Origin: Candidatus Omnitrophota bacterium
GTDB taxonomy: Bacteria; Omnitrophota; Gorgyraeia; 1-14-0-20-64-10
Length of the DNA: 49,083 nt
Assembly (NCBI GenBank): GCA_016177405.1
Contig: JACOVG010000006.1
Location: forward strand, 74,064-123,146
Direction of reading: 5' to 3'
This document shows positions 16,835 through 25,667 of this stretch, one piece after another. Made by a program: the position numbers and the translations under genes. Every line of letters begins with the position of its first letter. Position 1 is the stretch's first letter. The notes under the pieces are model-generated. The model was given only the letters and a program-made list of their open reading frames with translations, did no database searches and was not told where the DNA came from.

Positions 16835-18346
16835 TCAATTTCCTCCCTGGTAGCTCATTTCCACGGCAAAAGATCCCTGGACCCGCCGCTTACCCTCTTC
16901 CCTAAACCCGGCCCGCTCAAACAGCCGAAGGGACCGGGCGTTGTCGGGCTTGATCAGGGCCACCACGCGCCGGATCCCCTCTTCGGATAGAATCCGCTGA
17001 ATCCCCTGCCGGACCGCCGCCGCGGCGTATCCCCTGCCCCTTTGGGAGGGGTCCACGGAGACGCTGACCTGCGCCGATGGGCCCTCCAGGTCGAACCGAA
17101 GATACCCCACCTCCAGACCCCCTGGGCCGACCACAACAAAGAGCCGCGTGTCAGGGCTCGCCAGCCTCTGCCGGAACCACTTCTCATGGTTCTCGTAAGG
17201 AATCGCCTCCTCCCGGAAGGAGGCCTTCCGGGTTTCCGGCTCGTTGCGCCAGAGCCAGAAAAGGCGGCAATCCTCTTCCTTCGCCGGCCGCAGACTGGTC
17301 GGGGCTCTTCGGCTCATCTCTCGCGGCAAGGAAGCAATCTCCCGCGCCACCCGCAAGGCCCCCTGGCCATCCACCAGGCGGGGCCCCGCTTCCGACATGG
17401 CCAGCCGTGCCTCGCCGTCCGGAAGAACCGCAAGCAGTGCCTGGCGAAGCTCCGGCAGATCCTCGGGCTGGCCCGCCGAACCCCCCGACCGGGCGCAGCC
17501 GGCCTTGACCAGGTGCGCCAATTGCCCTTCCTGGTTGGAAGCGACGCAAACGGCAACGGCAGGGCATCCTACCCTCGCCAGCTCATACAGCGTCTGCCCG
17601 GCCCCTGTGACGGCAAGATCCGCCCTCATGAAAAGATCCCTCACTCGCGTGGGAGACTGAAGGCATTCCACCCTCCGCTCCGCGAAATCCGCGGCTTGCC
17701 GGATCTCGCTGGTATTCTGAAAGAAAGGGCCCACACAGACCTGCACCTCAAAGCGGCCCGGCAGCCCATCCAAGAGCCGGATCACCCTTGGGGTCAGCCC
17801 GCGGGGATCGGCCCCTCCCATCATCACCAAAACCTTTTCCACGGCCGGTCCCCTTCGGCGGCTTGAGCCCTCCCAGAATTCAGGGCGGAGGATGCAGTAG
17901 TCCATGCCCAACAAAAACCGGGTTTCCGCCAGGGGAGAGCGGTAAGCCAGCGACGCGGCGTGGGCATCCCCATTGACCACCAGGTGGCACGGAAAGGGGT
18001 GGGGGTTGGCGTCCTCGATGGCGCAAACCCCCCAGTCTTCCCCAAGGAGGCTTGACAAATACCCTTGGCCCTCCTCGTCCGAATCCACCACCACCGCCTG
18101 AACCTGGCGGCTTTTCGCCGCCGCTTGGATCTGCCTTTGATCCTCCCGGCCCCAGGGGGCCGCGTTCTCCAAAGCTACGGCTTGGAAACCGAATTCACGC
18201 ACCCGCTCCAGCGCCTTCGGCGCCCCGGAAACCAGGAAGTGGCTGTCTTCGCCGGATTGTCGCAGGGCCAGCGCCAGAGAAAGACACCTTTGAAGATGGC
18301 CCAACCCGACCTGGGCGTCCGCGTGGACACGAAAGAGGACCTTCAT
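16835..18346 (-). CDS. pseG: Fused PseG (UDP-sugar hydrolase) and PseH-like GNAT N-acetyltransferase
   Basis: 503 residues from ATG 18346, two bases after the upstream stop. Residues 1-340 are PseG-like: VGLGHLQR places the catalytic His at position 17, as in characterised PseG, and VMMGGADPRG and VTGAGQTLYELARVGCPAV are GT-B-type nucleotide-binding strands. This half removes UDP from UDP-2,4-diacetamido-2,4,6-trideoxy-altrose. Residues about 350-500 are a GNAT domain (TSLRPAKEEDCRLFWLWRN, acetyl-CoA loop QRGRGYA at 435-441, PDNARSLRLFERAGF), which matches PseH, the 4-N-acetyltransferase one step earlier. The fusion joins two consecutive steps of pseudaminic acid synthesis in the cytoplasm. 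Related sugars remain possible. Confidence 0.9.
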   Translation of the reverse strand: MKVLFRVHADAQVGLGHLQRCLSLALALRQSGEDSHFLVSGAPKALERVREFGFQAVALENAAPWGREDQRQIQAAAKSRQVQAVVVDSDEEGQGYLSSLLGEDWGVCAIEDANPHPFPCHLVVNGDAHAASLAYRSPLAETRFLLGMDYCILRPEFWEGSSRRRGPAVEKVLVMMGGADPRGLTPRVIRLLDGLPGRFEVQVCVGPFFQNTSEIRQAADFAERRVECLQSPTRVRDLFMRADLAVTGAGQTLYELARVGCPAVAVCVASNQEGQLAHLVKAGCARSGGSAGQPEDLPELRQALLAVLPDGEARLAMSEAGPRLVDGQGALRVAREIASLPREMSRRAPTSLRPAKEEDCRLFWLWRNEPETRKASFREEAIPYENHEKWFRQRLASPDTRLFVVVGPGGLEVGYLRFDLEGPSAQVSVSVDPSQRGRGYAAAAVRQGIQRILSEEGIRRVVALIKPDNARSLRLFERAGFREEGKRRVQGSFAVEMSYQGGN

Positions 18347-18348
18347 CC

Positions 18349-19401
18349 CTACGTCAGATCCTCCCACCGCACGGGCTTCTCGCACTCCAGATCCCGAACC
18401 GCCCGTTTTCCCAGCATGAGGGGCAGGCATCTGGGCGGCGCGCCGGACGAATGCCGGCCGTTTCTCAAGACAATCAGATCGCGCCCCGTCACCACCTCTC
18501 CCGCCCGGATCGCTTTGGCGGAAAAGACGGACCTGCGCGCGAAGTCATGGAGCTCCTCTTCAACCGGCTGCAGCTCTTTGAGTCCGCTTCCAAGGGCCGC
18601 TTCGGCCTGCCGAATCAGGCGGACCATCTCCTTCAATTCATCCGGTTCCACCGCGAAGCGGTGATCGGGTCCCGGCAAGGCGTTGCTGAAGGTAAAGTGC
18701 TTCTCGATCAGGTGGGCACCCGCCGCCACCGCGGCCACGGGCGCCAGAAAGGGATGACGGGAGTGGTCCGACAACCCGACGGGAACCTGGAAGACCGATT
18801 GCAGCGCCTGAAGAACGCGGAGGTTCAATGTTTCCGGCGGCGCCGGGTAAGCCGCCGTGCACTGCATGAGGATCAGCTGGCCGTTCCCGGTTTGATGGAA
18901 CGCCTCCACCGTCTCCGAAATCTCCTCGAGGCTTGCCGCCCCGGTGGAAACCACCACCGGCTTTCCCTTTCTCGCCACATGCTGGATAAGCGGAAGATGG
19001 GTCATCTCGTAAGAGGCAATCTTATGGATTTTCACGTAGGGATCGCAGAGGTCCGCGGACTCTTCATCAAAAACCGAAGCCATGAAGAGGAGGTTCCGCT
19101 CCTCACATCGTTTCGCCAGAACAGGAAGCCAGGGCCTGGGCAATTCCATCTGCGCGACGATTTCATAGATGGAGCGGTGGTCCTCCAGGTAGCGGCTCAC
19201 CCCGGCCGACTTGGGGTAAAGTTTCTGGGCGCGAAAGAGCTGGAACTTGACGGCGTCCGCGCCAGCGTCACAGGCCAAATCGATCAGATCCTGGGCTCGC
19301 TGGAGGCTGCCGTTGTGGTTGGAGCCGGCCTCCGCGATCACGAAGCAGGCGGCCCCTGGGCCGATCCCCTTGGAACCGAGGCGGACCAAGGAGAGACTCA
19401 T
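18349..19401 (-). CDS. pseI: Nonulosonic acid synthase, PseI/NeuB family
   Basis: 350 residues, starting in an ATGA overlap with the upstream membrane-protein gene. VIAEAGSNHNGSLQRAQDLI, ADAVKFQLF and MASVFDEES are the TIM-barrel NeuB signature. GLSDHSRHPFLAP and IEKHFTFSNALPGPDHRFAV contain the conserved SDH and KHFT metal and phosphate ligands. The C-terminal 60 residues (RRSVFSAKAIRAGEVVTGRDL and beyond) are the SAF domain. The family condenses phosphoenolpyruvate with a six-carbon aminosugar to make a nine-carbon acid. PseB, PseC and PseG-PseH in the same operon favour the pseudaminic (PseI) role over sialic acid; no ManNAc-forming NeuC is present. Confidence 0.9.
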   Translation of the reverse strand: MSLSLVRLGSKGIGPGAACFVIAEAGSNHNGSLQRAQDLIDLACDAGADAVKFQLFRAQKLYPKSAGVSRYLEDHRSIYEIVAQMELPRPWLPVLAKRCEERNLLFMASVFDEESADLCDPYVKIHKIASYEMTHLPLIQHVARKGKPVVVSTGAASLEEISETVEAFHQTGNGQLILMQCTAAYPAPPETLNLRVLQALQSVFQVPVGLSDHSRHPFLAPVAAVAAGAHLIEKHFTFSNALPGPDHRFAVEPDELKEMVRLIRQAEAALGSGLKELQPVEEELHDFARRSVFSAKAIRAGEVVTGRDLIVLRNGRHSSGAPPRCLPLMLGKRAVRDLECEKPVRWEDLT

Positions 19402-20927
19402 GGAGTTTTCCCGCGATTCCCGCGATCGAACCCCTTCGCGTACACGAGTGGATAGTCCACCAGAAATGTTCCCTCTTCAGGAACGGACTTGTCGCTGAGC
19501 CGATACAAGTCGGGATGGTAGACCTTGAAGATCAAGAGGCCTGCCTCTCGTCGAAGGGGGGAGCGGACCAGGAAAATCGGCTTCTCCTCCCCCACCAAGT
19601 AATGAACCAAATGAAGGAAGTGCTTGCCCATGAAGAAGGCCTGCGCGCCCCAGTAGGTATCCAAATGGTTGTGGGGATCCGCCACCCACGTGTATGGGAT
19701 CTTCTGGGCAAAGCTGTACTGATCGATCAAAACCCGGTCGCAGCGCCGCACCTGCTCCTGGTGCTCAGTGATGGTCTGCGCGACGGCCCGGTCGATCCGG
19801 CAGGCCACCACCTGACTCCAGGCGCTGCCCTGGCAGGCGATCAGCCCTAGGGCCAGACCCCCCGCCCACAGCCCTCGGGTCAGCCGGGGCTTAAGACGGG
19901 CGGCCGCCAGGACGAGGGGTACAAACCCGATGGAAGCCAGGCCGGTATGGCGCTCATAGACGGCCGAGTCCAAACAGGCCGGGAAGATAAAGAGGAAGAA
20001 GATCGCTCCAGAGAGGGCCAAGAACCGTGCCGGCAAGGCCGGAAATTCCGCGTGCTTGAGCCAGCGAACGAGCCACAGGAAAAAAACCGCGTTGCCTGCC
20101 AGCGCCACCCCCAGCCAGGGCAGCTCCATTGTCGGAAAACGGAACAGGCCGTACCCGATGGCCTTCACCATCTGCCTCCCCACGTACAGGTTGGGCACCA
20201 TGTAAAAGGCATTGGGAAGGATCCGGTGAAGTTTGACCCCCGGTGTTCCGATCCCCGATGGCAGCCATCCCAATGGGTCCAGACGCCAGAAGGCATAGGC
20301 ACCCAACGGAATCAGAAAAACGAGCAAGGAAAGGGCCTTGGGGCGGGCGTAGAGCGCCACATAGATCAAAAGCACCGCGGGCAGGAAAAGACCCGCCTCG
20401 TACGACAAGAGGCCCAGCGTGTAAAGTCCCACGGAGGCGGCAAGCCAGCCGCGGTGCCCGCGTCGGACGAAAAGGAGAAAGAAAAAGAAGCTTCCCGCGT
20501 AGAGCACCAACGCCGTGTTGAGGTAGGTGAAGGTCAGGTGATGGTAGAGGGTGACCTTGTTCGGGAGGAGGATGTAAGCCAAGGCGCACGCCAGCGCCAC
20601 CGACCGGTTTCCTGTCAGCCACCGGAAGATCCCGTAAACCGCCCAGGCGAGCAGGGTGCTGGAGAGAAAAACCAGGGTGACGGCCAGAAGCGGCCGCTGG
20701 CCAGCCGCAAGCTGCAGGAGATAGTGCCCGGCCAGGAGGGGGCGGTCGGACGTCCTCCACATCTCCTGAAGTAAAAAGGCCTTGGGGTGCGGCGCCAGTT
20801 GAATGGTCAGGAGCCGGGAGATGTCGTCGTTGGAGAGGGACGCCCTTTCAAACGGGATGAAGTGGGCCAGCCCGTTGAGCGCTGCCAGCCCAAGAAGGAG
20901 AAGGGCTCCTTTAAGACGCGGGGACAT
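19398..20927 (-). CDS. Polytopic membrane protein, putative GT-C glycosyltransferase
   Basis: 509 residues from ATG 20927; the open frame extends upstream but only as the shadow of the cytidylyltransferase gene. A first transmembrane helix (residues 7-22) is followed by a loop with ERASLSNDDISRL, an acidic pair at the place where GT-C enzymes carry their catalytic Asp. About ten more hydrophobic helices follow (for example FFFFLLFV, LLVFLIPLGAYAFW, GVALAGNAVFFLWLV) and then a roughly 120-residue soluble tail with ADPHNHLDTYW. GT-C enzymes use polyprenyl-phosphate sugars on the outer face of the membrane. A role in side-branch glycosylation is inferred; no family name is certain. Confidence 0.72.
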   Translation of the reverse strand: MSPRLKGALLLLGLAALNGLAHFIPFERASLSNDDISRLLTIQLAPHPKAFLLQEMWRTSDRPLLAGHYLLQLAAGQRPLLAVTLVFLSSTLLAWAVYGIFRWLTGNRSVALACALAYILLPNKVTLYHHLTFTYLNTALVLYAGSFFFFLLFVRRGHRGWLAASVGLYTLGLLSYEAGLFLPAVLLIYVALYARPKALSLLVFLIPLGAYAFWRLDPLGWLPSGIGTPGVKLHRILPNAFYMVPNLYVGRQMVKAIGYGLFRFPTMELPWLGVALAGNAVFFLWLVRWLKHAEFPALPARFLALSGAIFFLFIFPACLDSAVYERHTGLASIGFVPLVLAAARLKPRLTRGLWAGGLALGLIACQGSAWSQVVACRIDRAVAQTITEHQEQVRRCDRVLIDQYSFAQKIPYTWVADPHNHLDTYWGAQAFFMGKHFLHLVHYLVGEEKPIFLVRSPLRREAGLLIFKVYHPDLYRLSDKSVPEEGTFLVDYPLVYAKGFDRGNRGKTP

Positions 20928-21666
20928 GAAGCTGTTCCAGCCAGCGGCTTCCATACCGTTCGTAGAGAAGATAGAATTCAGCCAAGGCACCCTGGTCGGG
21001 GTAGTCCACTTCAAGAGAATATCTGGGGTGCTCCTGCACCAGGAGGTCAATGTGGTCTCCCAGCCAATGGTGCGCGTTCGAGTTGCCCGCCTGCGCGAAC
21101 AGGACCTGACGGCGGACCGCCTGAACGGCACCGTCGATTTGAAAGAGATCCGGATAATCTTGGGCGCGGTAAGCCGTCTGCCCCGGCAGGAACGGCACCG
21201 CGCGGCCCGTCCCCTCCTCCATTCGCTTGGACCATTCCGGGCGCCGGCGGATTTTAAGCGCGGTGCAAACAGAGGTCGCCTCCGGGAGTTCCGTGAGCCT
21301 CTGGATGGTCTCGTCCACGCGGCCGGGCTTGCGCACGGGGACATTCCCGAGCAGGGTCACCACCATCTCCAGGGTCTCGCCTTCCCGCTTCTCCACCCAG
21401 CGGCAGGCGTGCCGCAGGGCATCCTCCAGGGGGGCCGTCAAGGAAGCCATTTCCGCCGGGCGTTCGATGAATTCGATCCCGTACTGCTCCGCCAGCGGCC
21501 GCAGGGAGAGATCGTCCGAGGAGACCACAATCCTATCCAGCCTCCGGGCCTCCTTCGCCGCCTCCAGAACGTAGGCAAACATCGGTTTGCCCAAAAGGAG
21601 GGCCTGGTGCTTGCTGGGAAACCGCTGGCTCCCTTTTCTCGCGGGAATGATTCCTAGCGTCTTCAT
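20911..21666 (-). CDS. pseF: CMP-nonulosonic acid cytidylyltransferase, PseF/NeuA family
   Basis: 251 residues from ATG 21666, eight bases after the radical SAM stop; upstream in-frame starts lie inside that gene. IIPARKGSQRFPSKHQALLLGKPM contains the CTP-binding P-loop-like motif of CMP-sugar synthetases (split residues 6-19), and VVSSDD is the metal-binding acidic strand. LLGNVPVRKPGRVDETIQRL corresponds to the family LLQPTxPxR block, with Asn-Val replacing the usual Pro-Thr. It activates the nine-carbon acid with CTP to give CMP-sugar for a glycosyltransferase. Assignment to PseF rather than NeuA rests on the neighbouring Pse genes. Confidence 0.84.
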   Translation of the reverse strand: MKTLGIIPARKGSQRFPSKHQALLLGKPMFAYVLEAAKEARRLDRIVVSSDDLSLRPLAEQYGIEFIERPAEMASLTAPLEDALRHACRWVEKREGETLEMVVTLLGNVPVRKPGRVDETIQRLTELPEATSVCTALKIRRRPEWSKRMEEGTGRAVPFLPGQTAYRAQDYPDLFQIDGAVQAVRRQVLFAQAGNSNAHHWLGDHIDLLVQEHPRYSLEVDYPDQGALAEFYLLYERYGSRWLEQLHVPAS

Positions 21667-21674
21667 GCGGGATT

Positions 21675-23414
21675 CTAAAGATCGGCGCGGCTGGCGCCAC
21701 GAACCGATGGCTTGACCATCACCTGCTCTTCGCCCGTGTGGGGATGCCGCACGGTGTTCTGGGCCCCCAGCTCGTTGATCGCCCACCAGGAGAGATCCAC
21801 CACCTCTTCGTCGGGCAAGTCACTGAAGTTGGTCCTGACCGACTCCCCCTGCTCACCCAATCGAATGAGATACTCCTCAATCAGGTCCTCGTTGGCGGGC
21901 CCCAATCTTCCCGTCACCGCCTTGGCGATCAACCCCTTGTCCAGCGCCAACTGCCAGAAGGTGGTCGCGGGGTAGGCGGTGGTGAAGAAGAACACCTCGG
22001 GCTTAAGACCCACCCGCCTGCAGAAGTCCACCGTCTCCTGCATCGTCTGGCGGGTTTCCCCGGGCGAACCGATCATGAAGGAACAATCGGCATAGCCCAT
22101 GATCCGCTGCGTTTCACGGATGGCCAGCTCCATCTTTTCCACCGTTTGACCCGATTTGTCGATGGCCTTAAGCACCGCGGGGCTGGCCGATTCCACGCCG
22201 TACCCTGCTTGCCGCATCCCCGCCTCGTAGCCCCGCTCCAGCATGTGGGGCCGGCCCTCCTTCCGAGCCCGGAGGATGTCATCGGCAACAATGTTGGTGC
22301 GGCACGTCCCGCCCCATTGGATTTCAAATCCGGTTTGGCTTTTCCTCTGGCGCAGCTCGTCGCAGAACTCCAGGGCCCACCGGTAGTCGGTCATCATCAG
22401 GTCATCAAGGAAATGGATGTAGGTCAGGCCGTAACGCTCCTTGAGGAAAACCATCTCATCCACAATGTCCCTCGGAGACCTCAACCGGTACTGCTTGCCG
22501 AGGTACGCCGCGTAGCAGTAGTCGCAGGCCACCGCCGCGTAAGGGCAGCCCCGGGAGGCGATCATGGACTCGGAATATTGCCCCGATCCCGCGGGTGAGC
22601 CGTCAACCCATTTCGTCTTCCAATTCAAGTGGCCCACCGGATTGATCCGATACACCTCATCCACCGGCCAAGGCAGCCGATGGGGCCACGGGAGGGCGTC
22701 GAGTCCCAGCGCGCGGCTTTTGACCGAGGGCCGCAGTCCATTGTCTCGAAATTCCCATTCGCCGGGGCGCACGGGGCGGCGATAAGCGCAGCCCTTGACC
22801 CCCTCGAGGGAAGCCCCTGTTTCCAGCCGGTGCAGCACTTCCGAAAGGGTCACCTCCCCTTCCTCTTGGACCACCACATCCACTTCAAGCCGCTGAAGCA
22901 TGAAGACCGGCAGCGAAGAAGCGATCCCCCCGCCCAGGATCACCGGCACCTCCGGGCAGATCTCCCGGCAGGCGCGGACGATCCTCTTGATGCGGCTGTA
23001 CTGCGTGACGATCCCGCCAACTCCGATGACGTCCGGTTTCTCCCGAACCAGGACCTCTTTCACGCGCCGCTCCACCCACCGGTTGATCGCCTCCGGTTCA
23101 TCCTTGACAGGTCCCTTCCGTTCGGCATTCAGGTCCAGGACCTGAACCGAGTGCCCATCCATAACGGCAACGGAAGCAACGTAGCCATGCCCCAGCGGCA
23201 TGATGTTGGGGTACGACCATTCGCGGATGGGGGCGTTGATAAAAAGGATCTTTAATCCATGGGGGCGGGGTGGGAAATCCTTCAGCGACTCCTCGGTGGT
23301 GAGGCGCGGCCAGTTCGGATCCAGCACTTGCCCATCGGCAAACCGTTGATAAAAGTGCTTGGGAGTCCCCAGGGTGCTCGGGAGGGCCCGCGAGGTTAGG
23401 GGTTTCGCGTCCAT
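21675..23414 (-). CDS. B12-binding-type radical SAM protein with CX6CX2C cluster motif
   Basis: 579 residues; GGAAGGA lies seven bases before ATG 23414 and the start overlaps pseC by 19 nt. Residues about 54-200 are a Rossmann-like cobalamin-binding domain (ILFINAPIREWSYP, LDLNAERKG, VILGGGIASSLPVF, EEGEVTL). The radical SAM barrel follows. Its cluster motif is RGCPYAAVACDYCY with Cys290, Cys297 and Cys300, spacing CX6CX2C in place of the usual CX3CX2C; I checked this at the codon level. GVESASPAVLKAIDK and MIGSPGETRQTM are standard downstream motifs. Lying between pseC and the CMP-sugar synthetase, it may modify a nonulosonic precursor, for instance by C-methylation or rearrangement, but the reaction is unknown. 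Confidence 0.85.
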   Translation of the reverse strand: MDAKPLTSRALPSTLGTPKHFYQRFADGQVLDPNWPRLTTEESLKDFPPRPHGLKILFINAPIREWSYPNIMPLGHGYVASVAVMDGHSVQVLDLNAERKGPVKDEPEAINRWVERRVKEVLVREKPDVIGVGGIVTQYSRIKRIVRACREICPEVPVILGGGIASSLPVFMLQRLEVDVVVQEEGEVTLSEVLHRLETGASLEGVKGCAYRRPVRPGEWEFRDNGLRPSVKSRALGLDALPWPHRLPWPVDEVYRINPVGHLNWKTKWVDGSPAGSGQYSESMIASRGCPYAAVACDYCYAAYLGKQYRLRSPRDIVDEMVFLKERYGLTYIHFLDDLMMTDYRWALEFCDELRQRKSQTGFEIQWGGTCRTNIVADDILRARKEGRPHMLERGYEAGMRQAGYGVESASPAVLKAIDKSGQTVEKMELAIRETQRIMGYADCSFMIGSPGETRQTMQETVDFCRRVGLKPEVFFFTTAYPATTFWQLALDKGLIAKAVTGRLGPANEDLIEEYLIRLGEQGESVRTNFSDLPDEEVVDLSWWAINELGAQNTVRHPHTGEEQVMVKPSVRGASRADL

Positions 23415-24649
23415 TCGTATCCTTCCTGGGGCCGGGTCCTGGAGACGGCCTCCGGGACGGCGGTGGTTGGGCGGCCCGCCATCACCCTTCGCACCGCGTC
23501 AATCACTCTGCGCACCTCCGCGTCGGTCATACTCGGAAAAAGCGGCAGGGTCAGGGCCCGCTCATAATAGGCCTCCGCCACCGGATGGTCGCCCGGCTTG
23601 CCCAAAAAGCGCCTTCGATGGTAGGGGTGCAGGTGGACCGGCAGATAGTGGACGTTGACGCCGACCCCCTCCTGGCGCAGCGCCTCAAAGATTCTTCGGC
23701 GTTCGTCGCTTGAACGGTCGGGCGGCAGCTGAACGACAAACAGGTGCCAGGCATGGCCGTCGTTGGCCGAATCCTGCGGTTGGGACCAGAGGCCCAGCGT
23801 TTGAAAAGCCTCCTTGTATTCACGGGCAATCTGGCGCCGGCGCGTTAAGAAACGATCCAGCTTCGTGAGCTGGCTTAGGCCCAGCGCGCACTGAAAATCG
23901 GTGATTCGAAAATTGTATCCGAGCTCCTGCATCCGGCTGGCCCAGGGTTCCGCCTTTCCTTCTTCGCCGGAACTCCGCACGATCCCATGATGCCGGAAGG
24001 AACGAAGAGGCTCGAGGAACTCCTCCCGGTTGAACAGGACCATTCCCCCCTCCCCTGTCGTGATGTGCTTGACCGGATGAAAGCTCAAGACGGCCATGTC
24101 CGAGTGGCTGCAACTGCCCACGCGCTGCCGCCGTCCATCCGAGGAACCCCACTGCCCCCCCAGCGCGTGGCAGGCATCCTCGATCACGCGCAACCCTTTC
24201 TTCCTGGCGATCTCATGGATCCCTTCCATCCGGCACGGGAGGCCCGCAAAATGGACGGGTAGGATAACCTTGGTCCGCGGGGTTACCCGCCCCAGGATCT
24301 GGCCGGGATCCAGATTGAGAGTCTCCGGCTCCACGTCGGCAAAGACCGGCCGCGCCCCTAAGTAAACCGCGGCATTGGCGGTGGCCACAAAGGTGAGCGG
24401 CGTGGTGACCACCTCGTCCCCCTCCCGAACCCCGGCCGCGAAGCAGGCCGCGTGGAGAGCCGCCGTGCCGCTGGCGAAGGCCACGCCGAAGCGGGCCCCG
24501 CACCACCGAGCGACGGCCTCTTCAAACCGCCCCACCAGGGGCCCCTGGGTGATCCAGTCCGAGCGGAGAGCCTCCAGGACCGAGGCGATGTCCTCTTCGT
24601 CCAGCCATTGCTGCCCGTACCTCAGGGGTTTCATAGGCGGAGGGGTCAT
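23396..24649 (-). CDS. pseC: UDP-4-keto-sugar aminotransferase, PseC (DegT/DnrJ/EryC1/StrS family)
   Basis: 417 residues, starting in an ATGA overlap with pseB. The PLP enzyme signature is complete: ASGTAALHAA phosphate-binding turn, IEDACHALGG with the pyridine-ring Asp, and the Schiff-base lysine in FHPVKHITTGEGG (Lys194). That last motif is typical of PseC. The C-terminus has NVHYLPVHLHPYHRR and LPLFPSMTD, also usual in the family. It transfers an amino group from glutamate to C4 of the 4-keto-6-deoxy-L-altro sugar made by PseB. About 25 residues of Pro/Thr/Arg-rich tail follow the fold. Confidence 0.92.
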   Translation of the reverse strand: MTPPPMKPLRYGQQWLDEEDIASVLEALRSDWITQGPLVGRFEEAVARWCGARFGVAFASGTAALHAACFAAGVREGDEVVTTPLTFVATANAAVYLGARPVFADVEPETLNLDPGQILGRVTPRTKVILPVHFAGLPCRMEGIHEIARKKGLRVIEDACHALGGQWGSSDGRRQRVGSCSHSDMAVLSFHPVKHITTGEGGMVLFNREEFLEPLRSFRHHGIVRSSGEEGKAEPWASRMQELGYNFRITDFQCALGLSQLTKLDRFLTRRRQIAREYKEAFQTLGLWSQPQDSANDGHAWHLFVVQLPPDRSSDERRRIFEALRQEGVGVNVHYLPVHLHPYHRRRFLGKPGDHPVAEAYYERALTLPLFPSMTDAEVRRVIDAVRRVMAGRPTTAVPEAVSRTRPQEGYEWTRNP

Positions 24650-25650
24650 TCGCCCCCGTGGTGGAGCTGTTCTTCACCCATGTCGGTCAAAAGCTTGCAC
24701 AGATCCTCCTTCGAGAGCCACTGGTCGTTGGAATCGCTGGCGTACGAGAAGCCGTCGGGAACCGGCTTGCCTTCCTTCCAGTTGCCGGCGGCATGAAACT
24801 GCGGGAAATCCGGCTGGATGACATAATACCCTGAAAGTTCCACGGTCCTGCGCGCGTCGTCCGTGGAAACCATGACCTCATGGAGCTTCTCGCCGGGGCG
24901 GATCCCCACCACATCGTGTCTGCACTGCGGGGCGATCGCCTGCGCCAAATCCCCGATGTTCATGCTCGGCACCTTCGGAACGAAGATCTCCCCTCCGTGC
25001 ATCTTCTCCAAGCCCTCGACCACCAGAGCCACCGCTTGGTCCAGGGTGATCCAAAAACGGGTCATTCTCCGGTCGGTGATGGGGATCTTCCCGGTTGGCT
25101 TCATCTTCAGGAAAAGAGGGATCACGCTGCCCCGGCTGCCGACCACGTTCCCGTACCGAACCACGCCGAATTTTGTTTTGTGGAGCCCGGAATAAACGTT
25201 CGCGGCGATGAAGAGCTTATCCGAGCAGAGCTTGGTGGCGCCGTACAGGTTGATGGGATTGGCCGCCTTGTCGGTGGAAAGGGCCATCACCTTCTCCACC
25301 CCGCAGTCAATGGCCGCGTCAATCACGTTGGCGGCCCCCAGGATGTTGGTCTTGATCACCTCCAGGGGATTGTACTCCGCCGTTGGGATCTGTTTGAGCG
25401 CCGCGGCATGGACGACGATTTCCACCCCGTCGAAAGCCCTTTTCAATCGCTCCTTGTCCCGCACATCCCCTATGAAGAAGCGGACGCGGTCGTCCTTGAA
25501 GTTCCGGGCCATCTCCGACTGCTTCCACTCGTCCCGGCTGAAGATGATCAGCTTCTTAGGAGAATGCCCCTTCAGGAGAACTTCCGTGAACCTCCTCCCG
25601 AATGATCCGGTTCCTCCCGTAACAAGAACCACCTTCCCCTCGAAACCCAT
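24646..25650 (-). CDS. pseB: UDP-GlcNAc 4,6-dehydratase (C5-inverting), PseB
   Basis: 334 residues from ATG 25650, set by a GGGAGGTGA ribosome site about eight bases upstream; longer in-frame starts overlap the previous gene. VLVTGGTGSFG binds NADP. ALSTDKAANPINLYGATK carries the FlaA1/PseB catalytic set Thr126, Asp127, Lys128, Tyr136 and Lys140. The RMTRFWITLDQAVALV and GGEIFVPKVPSM blocks are diagnostic of the inverting branch. It converts UDP-GlcNAc into UDP-2-acetamido-2,6-dideoxy-L-arabino-4-hexulose, the first committed step of pseudaminic acid synthesis. The next gene is pseC, as in flagellar and capsular Pse clusters. Confidence 0.94.
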   Translation of the reverse strand: MGFEGKVVLVTGGTGSFGRRFTEVLLKGHSPKKLIIFSRDEWKQSEMARNFKDDRVRFFIGDVRDKERLKRAFDGVEIVVHAAALKQIPTAEYNPLEVIKTNILGAANVIDAAIDCGVEKVMALSTDKAANPINLYGATKLCSDKLFIAANVYSGLHKTKFGVVRYGNVVGSRGSVIPLFLKMKPTGKIPITDRRMTRFWITLDQAVALVVEGLEKMHGGEIFVPKVPSMNIGDLAQAIAPQCRHDVVGIRPGEKLHEVMVSTDDARRTVELSGYYVIQPDFPQFHAAGNWKEGKPVPDGFSYASDSNDQWLSKEDLCKLLTDMGEEQLHHGGE

Positions 25651-25667
25651 TCTCTTTCTCACCTCCC

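Noticed and set aside
16835-19401. Sialic acid (NeuB/NeuC) pathway
   Set aside because: The hydrolase has PseG features fused to a PseH-like acetyltransferase, and PseB and PseC are present, so the pseudaminic type is favoured; no NeuC epimerase was seen.
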